The notes: generated by a model not told the origin, from the letters alone. A stretch of 64,000 bases of DNA from Marthasterias glacialis (GCA_911728455.2 OU452228.1:806001-870000); one strand, 5' to 3'; positions 10,836 to 21,849 are shown, counted from the first letter of the stretch. Numbers and translations are program-made.

Positions 10836-11117
10836 ACAACTGTAACAATTTCATTCAAAATGTTTGATTAATAATTTAGATGACAAATTAGCAATCCTGC
10901 ATTCATGATAAAAAGGGTTTAGCAATGAATTTCTGCAGAGAATAGTGATCAACAGGGGGTAACCCCTTTGGTCAGACCTGTTCATACTTTCCCCGTACTT
11001 CGGCACTAGTTTGGAGTATACATGTATGAGCCATGTTCTGCTCCTGTGTACAATTCAAGGAGCATCACTTATTGAAGTAAACTACTGCATACTTAGTTAA
11101 CATTTTTACTAAAACTG

Positions 11118-11545
11118 TCCATAACTTAACCAGTTGCCGCCTGGATTTTTTTATTTATCTATTTTTCTTTTCTTTTTGTTTTTTTTGTTTTTTTGGGGGG
11201 GGGATTCTTTTGGCGGAATTGCCGGAATCTTTTTTCTTTGGGGGTACCACTGGCACAAAGGAACAATGCCAAAAGAAGAAAGATTCTCTTTGTTGGGTCG
11301 TCCGTTTTGTTTCTCGACCGAGAAAATGTCAAATTCACACAATGGCCACAAAATACGAGTATATTCAGGACCTTTTTTCGTCCTTGTGTAGGTGAATGGA
11401 AGCATTAGACGGCGTGTGCGCGGTCTGCATGACCGGGCGACCTTTGGCCCGCAAGTCCGAAATTCAATAACGACGTCTTAAGAGGGCTTCTGTTTCCAGG
11501 AAACATTTACATGTAAACAGGTAATCCAGGGCCGACTGGTTGATG
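11118..11545. mobile_element. MITE family M1, inverted full copy with terminal repeats
   Basis: This copy is in the opposite orientation. It begins TTAACCAGTTGCCGCCTGGA and ends CCAGGGCCGACTGGTTGA, so ACCAGT(T/C)G(G/C)C(G) inverted termini are visible. It shows M1 is a terminal-inverted-repeat element about 430 bp long. A T/G-rich run (11155-11205) near one end may be a decayed poly-purine insert. Confidence 0.7.
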
Positions 11546-12097
11546 AATTCACTTATTGAATGAGAGACAAACACAATAGGAGCACTAAAGATTTACAGAA
11601 CATCTCTTCCAGTTTGACAAACAACTTGACAAAGCCCAGTTGATTGATATTATCAGAATGTGGAAGCATCATTTTCACATTTAAATTCATCTCATAAAGG
11701 GATACGTGCGGAAGAGCAAATTAAGGTAAAAGCAACCTCTTTTTTCATGCACATTTTTATGAATGTGATAAATTAAGTTTTAATAATGATGTACAGCTAA
11801 AACATTCTGGCCTTGAGACTGTTGCTGATGCCTGCCAACACTCTTGATAACAACCATCAATTCCATTTTATTTTAATTGCTGATTGCTTGTGTGACTACT
11901 AAATATTATTTTATATTATTTCTTGCTTGTTCCATTTTCGTGCCTTTCATAACTCATTTTTATTTTTGCTCGATTAAGCGTGACTTTCCATGTCGCATTC
12001 ATATACTTTGTTTATTCCGACTAATTCATTTACTGTTTTTCTTTTTGTCAATCATTGTTCGTTGTTATAGTTAAAAGCGCCTTTTCTTTTTCCACCG

Positions 12098-12345
12098 ATG
12101 TTTGCTGATTTTGTTGATGATAATGACAGCAAAAGCAGCAGTTCTTATTACGAGAGTAATGAATTCAATAATTTAAATGTATATTCTGTTGGTACCTTTT
12201 CAATTTTTCATATGAATGCCCGGAGCCTATGTAGCCATTTTTACGACATTCAGGATTATGTGTCTACTCTCAGTCATTCCTTCTCGATCTATGGTTTTAC
12301 TGAGACATGGTTTAAAGAAACTCCTCGTCTTACATTCACATGGAT
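12098..12345 (+). pseudogene. LINE ORF2, N-terminal endonuclease part (before frameshift)
   Basis: From the ATG at 12098 the frame gives the start of an apurinic-type endonuclease domain: FSIFHMNARSL (usual 'N-x-RSL' first motif) and YGFTETWF (TETW/LTETW metal-binding Glu). Around 12314-12345 the homologous reading shifts to the next frame, where MDNYNLVHSS..GGGVAMFV continues the domain, while this frame runs to a stop at 12383-12385. A single small indel explains it. The copy is therefore defective unless the base is an assembly error. Confidence 0.8.
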
Positions 12346-15048
12346 AATTATAATCTTGTTCACTCGTCACGTTCTCATAAATTAGGCGGAGGGGTTGCCA
12401 TGTTCGTTAAAGACACGTTGAATTTCAAAATCCGTGGTGACCTCGGTTCCACTTCAGGTGATTTTGAATCTGTTTTTATTGAAATTCAACGCGACCATGC
12501 CTGTAACATCATTGTTGGGAATGTTTATAGGGCTCCGGGTAGTCCAATTGATAACTTCAAGGCTTCTTTTGATTCTTGTTTAAATGTCATAACGAAAGAA
12601 GGGAAGCTGTGCTACATAATGGGCGATTTCAATTTAAATCTTCTCAATTGCTCGGAGCATCAGCCAACTGACGACTTTGTTAACTCTGTCTTCGCCAATG
12701 GATTCCACACTTTGATTGATAAACCGACTCGCATTACACCTTACACTGCCACACTTATTGACAATATACTAACTAATTCCGTACAGGATATCCTAGCAGG
12801 AATCTTATACTCTGATATTTCGGATCATTTTCCTCTCTTTCAGATAACTTCTTCTTGCTTTTCCAACGTTAAGACCACTCCTCAACAGTCGTTCATTTCC
12901 AGGAACATCAATCCTGCCACCATTCGTTCATTCCAATCAGACATAGCTAGTGCTGACTGGCATCAAGTCTATGAATCTGACCAGCCTGAAGCAGCTTATG
13001 ATACCTTCTTCTCTATTCTCATTTCTCGATATAATTCTCACTTTCCCTATGTTACTAAAACATCTGGCAGTACGAATAAAAATCAGCCTTGGATTAACCA
13101 GTCTATCATTGATTCTTGCCATTATAAGAACAGGCTTTATAGGCGTTTCCTATGCAATCCTAATGAGCTTAATGAGCGTATTTATAAAACTTTCCGTAAT
13201 CGTCTCACCGCCACGGTTCGGAAAGCGAAACAAGATCACTATGCTCACAGACTGGATCTCCGTAAATCGAGTCTCAAGCAATTATGGCAAGAAATCAACG
13301 GTATTCTAGGTAAGAAGAAGCGGACGTCTTTTCCTGACGAGATTACTGATGGTGAGCATCTGTATTCTAATTCAGCTGACATTGCCAATTCTTTCAACTC
13401 CTTCTTTACTAACATTGGTCCTTCACTGGCTACTAAGATTCCTCCCACCCATGCACACTTTTCCAGCTACCTGCACAATTCAAATGCTTTCTCTTTCTTT
13501 CTTAATCCAACCAATGCAGCAGAAATAATACGTGTCTGCAATGCATTGAAGACCAATACAAGTCCTGGCTTCGATGACATTAGCTGTTCTGTTGTCAAGT
13601 CTATCATTTCTCTTATTGCTGAGCCTCTTGCTTACATTTTCAATCTTTCTTTTATCTGTGGATCTGTTCCCTCGAATCTTAAGGTCGCTAAAGTTGTTCC
13701 TATTTTTAAAAGTGGGGACAATAAAGAAGTCAAAAATTATAGACCTATTTCCATTCTTCCTTGTTTTTCTAAACTTCTGGAGAGACTTGTTTACAATCGT
13801 CTCTACACTTTTATCTCTAAATTTCATCTCCTATGTGATCAGCAATATGGCTTTCGCAGTAAACACTCTACTGACATGGCTCTCATCGAGTTCATCGACA
13901 AAGTTACTACTGCTCTTACCAACAAACTCTTTGCTGTTGGCGTTTTTCTTGATCTCTCTAAAGCCTTTGACACAATCGACCATACTATTCTACTTTCTAA
14001 ACTGGAGCACTATGGAATCAGAGGAGTTGCTCTTCAATGGTTCGCCAACTATCTTTACAACAGGCAACAGTTTACTACTTATAATAAATGCGACTCTCGC
14101 TGCCTTAATATTTCTCACGGTGTGCCTCAAGGGTCCATTCTTGGTCCTCTTCTATTTCTTCTCTACATGAACGATTTGTGTTTTTCTTCTTCTTTGCTAT
14201 CTCTTACACTGTTTGCTGACGACACAACTATTTTCTACTCTAGTCCTAATTCTAGAACTCTGATAAACACTCTTAATTCTGAACTTACTCGGGTTTCTGG
14301 GTGGCTCAAGGCAAACAAACTGTCTTTAAATCTCTCCAAAACCAGCTTTATTCTCTTCTCCAAATCTAATCTTTCCATCAACTATGATCTCCCACCTGTT
14401 ACTATAGACAATATTCTTATCACCAGGGTCTACTCTACAAAATTTCTTGGTGTCATTATTGACCATAAACTTTCCTGGTCTGATCACATATCTTCTCTAA
14501 CAAAAATCACCTCTCGTAATACCGGTGTCATGTCCAAACTGCGTTCTTTTCTTCCACCTTTGTCTATGGTCTTACTCTATAATACTCTTATTCTTCCTTA
14601 CTTAAACTACTGCAATATTGTCTGGGCTTGGTCAAGTAATAACAAACTGCACTCCCTCATTGTCACTCAAAAGCGGGCTATCCGCACTTGTACTTCCTCA
14701 CATACTCGTGCACACACTGCACCACTTTTTTCACAGCTCAACACCCTTACAATTTCTGACATAAACAAACTCCATACTGGGATATTTATGTACAAGCATT
14801 CCAGAAATCTTCTTCCAAGTACTTTCTCTGCTTACTTTTCTTCTGTCCAAGATCAGCATACCTACTCAACCCGATCTTGTCTTAATCTCCTGGTTCCTTT
14901 CACTCGCACCACTTATTCTATGAACACCCTTCGATTCTATGGTCCTCACTTGTGGAACGCCATTGACGAAGAAATCAAAAGCCAGCCGTCAGTAGACAGT
15001 TTCAAAGCCTCTTTCAAAAGAAGACTTATCTCTCAGTATGTAACATAG
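12340..15048 (+). CDS. LINE ORF2: endonuclease (rest) and reverse transcriptase
   Basis: An open frame of 902 codons. The endonuclease continues with GGGVAMFV, MGDFNLN (about 12620) and SDISDHFPLF (about 12811-12840, catalytic Asp-His). The reverse transcriptase spans about residues 400-720: NYRPISILPCFSKLLE (fingers), QQYGFRSKHST, LDLSKAFDTIDH (first catalytic Asp, ~13950), PQGSILGPLLFLLYMNDL (~14125) and FADDTTIF (catalytic Asp pair, ~14212). The C-terminus carries the LPYLNYCNIVW and FYGPHLWN motifs common in CR1/L2/Jockey-like elements. It nicks target DNA and copies the element RNA. All catalytic residues are present and there is no internal stop; only the N-terminal frameshift spoils it. 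Clade assignment is approximate. Confidence 0.93.
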   Translation: MDNYNLVHSSRSHKLGGGVAMFVKDTLNFKIRGDLGSTSGDFESVFIEIQRDHACNIIVGNVYRAPGSPIDNFKASFDSCLNVITKEGKLCYIMGDFNLNLLNCSEHQPTDDFVNSVFANGFHTLIDKPTRITPYTATLIDNILTNSVQDILAGILYSDISDHFPLFQITSSCFSNVKTTPQQSFISRNINPATIRSFQSDIASADWHQVYESDQPEAAYDTFFSILISRYNSHFPYVTKTSGSTNKNQPWINQSIIDSCHYKNRLYRRFLCNPNELNERIYKTFRNRLTATVRKAKQDHYAHRLDLRKSSLKQLWQEINGILGKKKRTSFPDEITDGEHLYSNSADIANSFNSFFTNIGPSLATKIPPTHAHFSSYLHNSNAFSFFLNPTNAAEIIRVCNALKTNTSPGFDDISCSVVKSIISLIAEPLAYIFNLSFICGSVPSNLKVAKVVPIFKSGDNKEVKNYRPISILPCFSKLLERLVYNRLYTFISKFHLLCDQQYGFRSKHSTDMALIEFIDKVTTALTNKLFAVGVFLDLSKAFDTIDHTILLSKLEHYGIRGVALQWFANYLYNRQQFTTYNKCDSRCLNISHGVPQGSILGPLLFLLYMNDLCFSSSLLSLTLFADDTTIFYSSPNSRTLINTLNSELTRVSGWLKANKLSLNLSKTSFILFSKSNLSINYDLPPVTIDNILITRVYSTKFLGVIIDHKLSWSDHISSLTKITSRNTGVMSKLRSFLPPLSMVLLYNTLILPYLNYCNIVWAWSSNNKLHSLIVTQKRAIRTCTSSHTRAHTAPLFSQLNTLTISDINKLHTGIFMYKHSRNLLPSTFSAYFSSVQDQHTYSTRSCLNLLVPFTRTTYSMNTLRFYGPHLWNAIDEEIKSQPSVDSFKASFKRRLISQYVT

Positions 15049-15386
15049 CTTTCTTTCAACTGACTGCTTTGCCATGTATAATCATCATTTGTTCTTTTCA
15101 TATTACAACCGCATTTCACTTTTGTTATTTAAGTGTTTTTGTTGTTTTTGTATTCAGTTGTGTTGTTCATAATGTATGTCTTCTGTCTGTTCGTTTGTCT
15201 TGTTTCTGTCTGTTCATAGGCTGATTTCTACAAGTCTTGGCTTATCAAATCGGCCTCCATACTGTTCCCTTTCTTTGACTGTATAAACCTTTATTTATTT
15301 AAACTACACAGTTTGCTTTTGTATGTAATTAATATTATGTTTTTGACAGTATGGAAATAAATGTGAATTGAATTGAATTGAATTGA

Positions 15387-16329
15387 TTCATTCTTGTAAT
15401 ACTTTAGTGTTGAAGATAAAAGAAAGAGATAAAAAGAAACAGTCCTTCCACTTCAAGACTTCTATCCTTATAAGGTCATGATCCTCTGGACACGATGAAG
15501 AACAAAATAAAACACAGACCAGCCTTTCACACTAATTGTATCTTGAACTGGGTTCTTGCCATTGCCATTGGGTTTTCCATTACAGAAAGTGCATATGATG
15601 TAAATGGGGGCAATCTAATAAATGGACACAAATCCGCGGGGGGAGGGAGGGGCAAATAGCAAATTGTTGAGGGTGTAAAACCACAAAACGATATAGAATC
15701 TTTTCCGCCAAAGTATTGTACACACTCCCAAGTGCATTTTTCTGTAAATGCAAGAGAAAGTACAGTATTTGAAGTAATGATTGGAACTAATCAATTTTAT
15801 TTTCAACATTTACCAACCGTGTACATTGCCAATAATTTCAGATGTACTTTTGAAGCTATTTGCACATTACTTGCCCATGGTATTCCATTTATTTGATGTG
15901 ATCTTTACTTGGCTAGTAATACTCCTTGCCTGAGATGGCACTGAAGTAAATCCTACAGTGACAAGAATATAATATTTTGAATGTATCAGTTTGGAATTTA
16001 AATCGAAAGCAACTGTTTTGTTGTTGTTTCCCCCCCCCCCCCCCCCCCCCCGAATGTACATGGAAATTGTTTTTGTTTAGTCAACTTATGTAACTTAATT
16101 GATGATTTAATAATAATAACAATAAGAGAATAAAAGAATGGTGACCGAGGTCTTAAACGGCTGTTTAAAATCAGCAGGGTTCGTGTGGGTGATCACATGG
16201 CCAAGATCCTGCAAAGTCATTTTCGTTTCGTTTATTAATTCTGGTTGTGAAAGCCAAGGATTCTCAGAAAAGCCAACTTAATCACTATACCTGCCAAGAA
16301 CCCCATGGACAGAGGACAAGGAAGGAAGT
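15387..16329. other. no feature recognised apart from poly-C
   Basis: Intron sequence downstream of the LINE. Short minus-strand frames at 15615-16061 include the poly-C tract and have no motif. Confidence 0.5.
16030..16051. repeat. poly-C run
   Basis: An uninterrupted C tract of about 21 bases; its exact length is likely unreliable. Confidence 0.9.
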
Positions 16330-16478
16330 TTCAGTTTTAGATGATTTATTCCAGGGAAAACCCACGTAATCAGGTAGGGACTGACAACCCAATCCTCATA
16401 GTGCCCCTGGTGGGATTTGAACCGGGGGGTCCTAGAGGTAGAAGGTGAGGAAAGATACCACTATGCCAACCCAACTAC
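16330..16478 (-). mobile_element. SINE family P copy
   Basis: GGTTGGCATAGTGGTATCTT and CCGGTTCAAATCCCACCAGG on the minus strand, with the tail GGTTGTCAGTCCCTACCTGA and GTGGGTTTTCCCTGG. Confidence 0.7.
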
Positions 16479-17283
16479 ATGTACTTTTAAACAGCCAATT
16501 AAGACTGAGGCACTACTCTTTTATTCCCATTCATAAATGTCCTTTTGTTAAAAAGCGTAATAGTGTAGGAAATTCGTGAAACTTTTCTGGTTTTTTTTAA
16601 ATTCACTTTCTAATTCCTGTCACGCCCTCAGGCTCCATTTTGCGAAGGGTCAAATTGCATGCGACACTTAATGGTTGCGCGTATGCGCCCGTACTATTAG
16701 ACTTTACATAGCGTATTGGTACATGTACATCCATGTATTGATTGTGCTACGTGTAAATTAGTGCCCGTGTAAGAATAATTTCTGATTGGTTTTTAAACAC
16801 TCTCGGCCATATCTTTATCAGCCGTTAACAATTTAAAAACAATAAAAAATACATACAAGTCTAATCTTGTTACTAGCAAGTGCTAACTGGTGGCCATTTA
16901 TGACCCCCTGCACCTGACTGCCTTCCTTGATTTTCAAAAAGTGACGAATGTGCCACAAATCACAAAATTTGGTAATTCGGTATTCATAAAAATCAATACT
17001 TTCAATTCTTGATGTACTTATTGCTGTTAAAATTTTCAGCAAGTTTCAAGACCTAACGTGTAATGGTTTTGTAATTACGCTAACTAGCATGACAAAACGA
17101 ATCACTAAATTTGCCGAAATACAAATTGCTGGGCACAGAGTCACACATGCGTGGTATGACTTTCAAGTTTAGCGTTTTCACAAAGTGACGAATCACAATA
17201 TGCGCTGGTCTCCATACAGTGCTCTGAGGGTAAGTCTTGATCTATCATTTTCACAAAGTGACAAATGTCTTTAGGAATTAACA

Positions 17284-17702
17284 AATAATAATAATAATAA
17301 TACCGGAGTCTTATATAGCATCTACCAACAGTTAGTTACTCAAGGCGCTTATTATATTTTTTTTATGGCAGGTTTTTGAGTTTTTCTGAATTATGAGAGC
17401 TATTTATGTTGGAACACCTTGTAACGTTTTACAAGGTTCTGATGCAAATTCAGCAGCCTTTGCCAGAAACACCGGGGCAAACCCCTTCCCTTAGCGATAA
17501 GTGTCAATGGGTTCTTTTCACGCATTACACAACACACAGGACCAACGGCTTTATGTCCCATCCAAAGGATGAAGCAATAATGCTTTTAAAAGCGTCTTGC
17601 TTACGGACACAAGTGTCAAAACCAGGACTAAAACCCAGGCTCTGCTGATCAGAACACCAGAGCTTGAGTCCAGTGCACTTGACTGCTCAGCCATGACATG
17701 CC
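17284..17702 (-). mobile_element. SINE family L, tail type b, reverse orientation
   Basis: It reads (AAT)n, CAAGGCGCTT, CCGGGGCAAACCCCTTCCCT, GACCAACGGCTTTATGTCCC, then the inverted tRNA head CCAGAGCTTGAGTCCAGTGC...CAGCCATGACA. It is complete but old. Confidence 0.83.
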
Positions 17703-18164
17703 ACTCAGTAAACAGTTGTAAGGGCCAAGTTCGCACAAAGACCATTTGACGACTATCGGCTGATATTTGCTCAGGCTCAAAAACATGTGTTGGGTACCAG
17801 GCAATATCGAAAATTGTAAACATATTCACAGTTCTGTATGAATGAATAAGTCAGCTTGTTAATAAAATCTAAATGAAAAAAAAAATAAGCAGTCTCAGAA
17901 ATGGCAGTTTGACAAAAAGTTCAGCTTTAAACGCAACTTTCTCAAAACACATTCATCACTTTGTGAAAATTACGACAATTTATAGCTGCCTGGAAACCTT
18001 GTTTAAATTAGTTGGTGTTGTAATGTAATTTACAAGTACATGTAATTTTAAACTGTAATCTAATGAATATGTAAATTTAGACACAAATCAATCTCCTAGT
18101 TATGATGTCTGTACAGTTTGAAATAAATAAACCATTTATCTATCAATCTATCTAGATTAGAACT

Positions 18165-18218
18165 TAGCCCAGGTAGGACGTCAGTCTCTGTTGTACTACC
18201 ACTGACGTCCTGGGTATA
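18165..18218. repeat. short inverted repeat
   Basis: CCCAGGTAGGACGTCAGT pairs with ACTGACGTCCTGGG across about 14 bases, following a (TCTA)n-type tail at 18135-18155 that looks like a retroposon 3' end. Confidence 0.6.
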
Positions 18219-18539
18219 AAGCTTCTTTCCAATGCGACTAAAATTACATGAGTTGATTTTCCCTATTTTCACCTGATTTTGGAAGCTGAAAATTCATCCA
18301 TGTATTCCTGATGTTCTAAGCTACTCCTTGAATATCTTTGAAGTGCATGGTTTCACAAATGGTGAAAATCATACGTAAAATAAAACGCCAACGTGTACAA
18401 ATCGTCCGCGACATGTTATACTCGCCGAATGAGGTATATTCAACACGCTTGCTCAAACTGCATAGCATTAGCAACAGATAGATTTACACGCAGGCGCATT
18501 ACGGTATGTGGGTGCGGCTTTGCATTGTACTTGCATATA

Positions 18540-18725
18540 ATGTACATGTTGTGCGTGATCGACCGATCGCGCTGCACTACTGGTCGATCTACTGTTTGCG
18601 CACATATCGATCGATCGCGCACTTATCGATAGATCGCGCAATGAATATGTTTGCGCGATCGACCAATAGCGCAGCGCGATCGGTCAATTGCGCCGATCGA
18701 CCGAATCGTCACATGATAGACCGCT
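18540..18725. repeat. GATCGACCGATCGCGC-rich cryptic repeat
   Basis: At least eight overlapping variants of (C)GATCGA(C/T)CGATCGCGC are scattered over ~185 bp (e.g. 18558, 18606, 18630, 18652, 18676). The patch is very rich in CpG and GATC against an AT-rich background. Short open frames here are translation noise of the repeat. Confidence 0.8.
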
Positions 18726-19197
18726 CCCTCTTCCGGCGTTGCTATGTACTTCAGCACATGCGCATTTCACTCGGAGACTACCTAAACGGACCGCGTCGAT
18801 TTCTGATTTTGCTCTGATTTTCAGTTTATTTTTGTCAATAATCTGATAATGTGTGCTCAATGCATCTTAGAGACTTTTGAACCCGCCAGTCAGTTTCATA
18901 TTTTTATCCATAATCATATTCATAATGTAATCAGATCGTATAGTAAAGTCACTAAGCCCAGTGACTCTTTCTGAAGTACATTTAAATATTTCACTCTATG
19001 GTAACTCAACACCTTAATGTTTGAACTCTAATAAGATTGGTCTGTCCATAGAGGATAGAAGTATTTTTAATGTTGTTCCTCCATGATTTGTCTGGCCTCA
19101 TGCTAAAAGAGTGGGTGATTTGAGAGTACAGTAAAATCTCAATTTAGCAAAACCGTGTGATGAATTTGGACTGGTTTTGGTTTGAATAAAACTTTCT

Positions 19198-19675
19198 AAT
19201 AGACCGATTGCGCGACTCACGTCACGTGACCTGTAGTGGGTATTAAATGTAAACAAACACGACGTCCTACATAGGAAAGTGCGGTACGGTACATGATGAT
19301 TGTTGCATTTGTTTATTCAATCAAGGCTTTTCTGAATAAAGCCAGTAAGGACAGTTCATTACAAACAAAATAACAGGCCGGTGGCTACATAGTCTTCTGA
19401 CACCGGTAGGGCATAACTTAAAATAAACCTCTCTTGTACTGTAGTAGAATACTGGTAGTTTATGAAACAGTAATGTGATTAATATCAATGTCACAACATA
19501 TAACTTTAATAAAAGGGCTTTGAAACTGTGTTATTATTACCAAAAGCAAACTGTTGGTGTGACTCTGTCGGTTACTGCATGTATTTGCGAGTAGTTTGCC
19601 ATCAGCTCAGATGGCGTAGTACCCGCTACAGGTCACGTGATGACATTTAAACAATGGTCACGCAATCGGTCTATT
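19198..19675. mobile_element. MITE with ~15+ bp TIRs and probable TA target duplication
   Basis: The ends read AATAGACCGATTGCGCGACT and, inverted, GTCACGCAATCGGTCTATT. A second inner block TCACGTGACCTGTAG...GGGTA is inverted at GTACCCGCTACAGGTCACGTG. The outer T/A symmetry fits a TA target duplication. Unit is 478 bp with no ORF of note, inside the giant AIMP1 intron. Confidence 0.75.
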
Positions 19676-19924
19676 GTTTCATTAGAAATAGTTTCACAAG
19701 GCAAATCCCTACAAGTCCTCACCCCAACCTCATAGAACTACTTAGCTAAAAATATTGTGGCACAAATTGACGCAGCAATTAACAGAGCACCAGTCACTAC
19801 CAGTATACATCACATGACATTTTGGTTGGTTGCCTGTGCCCAAGTTTATGGCTCTGCTTACTGAGTAGAAAAAATATGCACTTAAAATGAGCATATTTCA
19901 AAGGATAGCAAGGAATTTTGTATA

Positions 19925-20180
19925 GGTTTTGAGGCATTACATGGTGAGGTATCCATGTTTATTTGGTTTGTGGTAACACCATGTGATTATGTCTACTTTG
20001 CTATAATATATACAGTAGATTGTTCTTGTGAGAACTTGTCCTGCTATTATTCTACTACCCAAGTAGATTTCGGAATTCGGGGAGACAACTTAGTTCTGAA
20101 AAGAACTGTCCTGCTTATTAAGTACAACCTGGTGAGGTAGGAAATCGGCTGGGACTACTACTTTCGCTTAGTGGATCGAG
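19925..20180 (+). repeat. dispersed repeat R2
   Basis: TAGGTTTTGAGGCATTACAT, GGTGAGGTATCCATGTTTAT, ATGTCTACTTTGCTATAATA, then GGAGACAACTTAGTTCTGAA and AACCTGGTGAGGTAGGAAAT. The first ~110 bp recur inverted at 3160-3265. Confidence 0.65.
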
Positions 20181-20322
20181 GGGACTTCTCGGATAACTTC
20201 ACTATTTGTGCGCATGCATACTTCATGCAGTCTTTGCTTACACAGCTGGTGCAAAAGTTTGGCGCTTACCCTGTAAGCAGATCATGGTGATCGTAAACCA
20301 GTTCAACTTCACGGTCTTTGGC

Positions 20323-20733
20323 GTGTCGTGGCCGAGCGGATAAGATCACCGGACTCAAGCTCTGGTGTTTCTGATCAGCAGAGTGTGGGTTCGAGTCCCG
20401 GTCATGACACTTGTGTCCTTAAGCAAGACACTTAACCATTATTGCTTCGTCCTTCGGATGGGATGTAAGCCGTTGGTCCCGTGTGTTGTGTAATGCACAT
20501 AAAAGAACCCAGTGGCACTTATCGCAAAGAGAAGGGGTTCGCCCCGGTGTTCCTGGTTTGATCGGCTGCAGATTGCGCCACAGCACCTTGTGAACCGTTA
20601 CATGGTGCTATGTAAAGGAACAGGTCTCATACTTCAAAAACGTAACTCATCATACCTTGCAGGAACAAATACTGAGCGCTTTGAGACGCCCATCGGGTGT
20701 GATAAAGCGCTATATAAAAACTGCGTATTATCT
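20323..20733 (+). mobile_element. SINE family L, tail type b, full length
   Basis: The best copy of the type-b form. tRNA-Leu-like head (GTGTCGTGGCCGAGCGGATA ... GGTTCGAGTCCCGGTCATGA), then TCCTTCGGATGGGATGTAAG, CGTTGGTCCCGTGTGTTGTG, AGAAGGGGTTCGCCCCGGTG, CACAGCACCTTGTGAACCG, and a LINE-like tail GAGCGCTTTGAGACGCCCAT..AAGCGCTATATAAAAACTGC. About 410 bp. Confidence 0.88.
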
Positions 20734-20787
20734 AAAGATCTGTGAGACTGCACTTTGCTGTGCTGAGTCTAGGAAATTTCATGTGCT

Positions 20788-20916
20788 TACATGGGCCTAA
20801 TTGCACAGCCCTGCTTACCAAAGAATTCTGTGCTTTAAAGTGCCTACTCCTACGGGCCATGGCAGGGTGAAAGCGCAGAATTTTATGGTAAGCAGTGCGA
20901 TGAAATTGGGCCAAAC
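20788..20916. repeat. palindromic member of the GGCCCAATTTCAT family
   Basis: GGGCCTAATTGCACAGCCCT and GCTTACCAAAGAATTCTGTG are mirrored by CGCAGAATTTTATGGTAAGC and AGTGCGATGAAATTGGGCC. Related, less symmetrical copies are at 40165-40350, 45295-45445 and 59400-59640. Confidence 0.7.
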
Positions 20917-21165
20917 TCAGGAGAAATTTGATTCGGGTCAATAAAAGCCATTTGCTCGCTGAACGACGTCTGGTGCAATGCCTTGATCGGTCACAAGTGA
21001 ACACTTAAATAGAATTCCCCAGACTAAATCCTGTGTTGCAATATCTGGATTTCACATGATGTGAGGCAAGATTTATGATAAGAGCAGTGAACCCATACAT
21101 GTACACAAGCAATGTGTGGCACAAAGATCATATAATTCTTTACTGATCTGCAAATTTTTTAATTT

Positions 21166-21305
21166 GGGGTGAACAAAGAAAAATTGACTGGAGTGGGATT
21201 TGAACCGTCGACCACCGGTTTGTCATAACGTATCGGTACGCTAAACCGGTGGTCACAAGTTCAAATCCCGCTCCAGTCAATTTTTCTTTGTTCACACCAA
21301 AATTG
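21166..21305. mobile_element. head-to-head palindromic tRNA-SINE (family K)
   Basis: GGGGTGAACAAAGAAAAATT and TGACTGGAGTGGGATTTGAA ...CACCGGTTT are mirrored by AAACCGGTGGTCACAAGTTC, AAATCCCGCTCCAGTCAATT and TTTCTTTGTTCACACC. Arms of about 60 bp are centred near 21236. The same half-unit occurs singly at 31252-31425 and 27105-27245, so this is a foldback formed from two copies. Confidence 0.75.
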
Positions 21306-21663
21306 ATTTAAAAATTTACCCAGTCAGTTTCCCTTGTGGTTTATTGTTTGATATCTGCAAATAACATTATAATAATATTATTGTGTATTTCACAATAACT
21401 AAATGGCATATTTAACCCACTGTAGTACAAGAGTACTCAGTATTTTGTACACAGCAGTGCATATAAAAAAGGGGCATAAATGTGTACATTTATATTCAGA
21501 GTCCCTACATGTACCAGTGTGTAGTAAAAAAGGGAAGTCAAACGCCAAACTCTTTTTACTTTTCCATGTTAGACAGACAAACAAAAAATGATAGACAAAG
21601 GACAGATTGACAGCTGAGATCCATTTGTATTTTACAAATAAGTAGCTAAAAGGTAGTTTTTAA

Positions 21664-21753
21664 AGTGTCATGACCGGGACTCGAACCCACACTCCGATGA
21701 CTCAGCTACCAGAGCTTGAGTCCGATGCACTAACCACTCGGCCACGACACGCC
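21664..21753 (-). mobile_element. SINE family L, head only
   Basis: An isolated inverted tRNA-Leu-like head: GTCATGACCGGGACTCGAAC ... GAGCTTGAGTCCGATGCACT ... CTCGGCCACGACACGC. It is about 90 bp and the usual body is absent. It could be mistaken for a tRNA gene; the stem mismatches and family membership argue for a SINE fragment. Confidence 0.7.
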
Positions 21754-21849
21754 GCTCATACAGAGTAACTTCACAATTCAGTAAATTCATGAACTAAGCG
21801 TGGTACAGACTTGAAACTTACTGTTACCTTAGATGTTACTGTATAGATG

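Larger units (their letters stand above)
11850..15386 (+). mobile_element. non-LTR retrotransposon (L2/CR1/Jockey group), nearly intact
   Basis: This is a long LINE copy inserted antisense inside AIMP1. The coding part is 12098-15048, followed by a ~310-bp 3' UTR with AATAAA at 15356-15361 and a terminal (GAATT)n tail (15365-15385). The 5' limit is not sharply visible; pyrimidine-rich sequence from about 11850 has the same character as the element. A truncated relative of its 3' UTR is at 42738-42958 (shared CTTATCAAATC, CCTCCATACTGTTCCC and GACAGTA...AAATAAATGT). No ORF1/gag-like frame and no clear target-site duplication were found, so it may be 5' truncated. Its third-position T/C richness differs from flanking DNA. 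Confidence 0.92.

Noticed and set aside
13574..14170. 198-codon plus-strand frame, Leu/Ser/Phe-rich
   Set aside because: Out-of-frame shadow of the LINE reverse transcriptase; pyrimidine-rich codons give hydrophobic translations.
21664..21753. Possible tRNA-Leu gene on the minus strand
   Set aside because: It matches heads of the family L SINEs and has acceptor- and D-stem mismatches.
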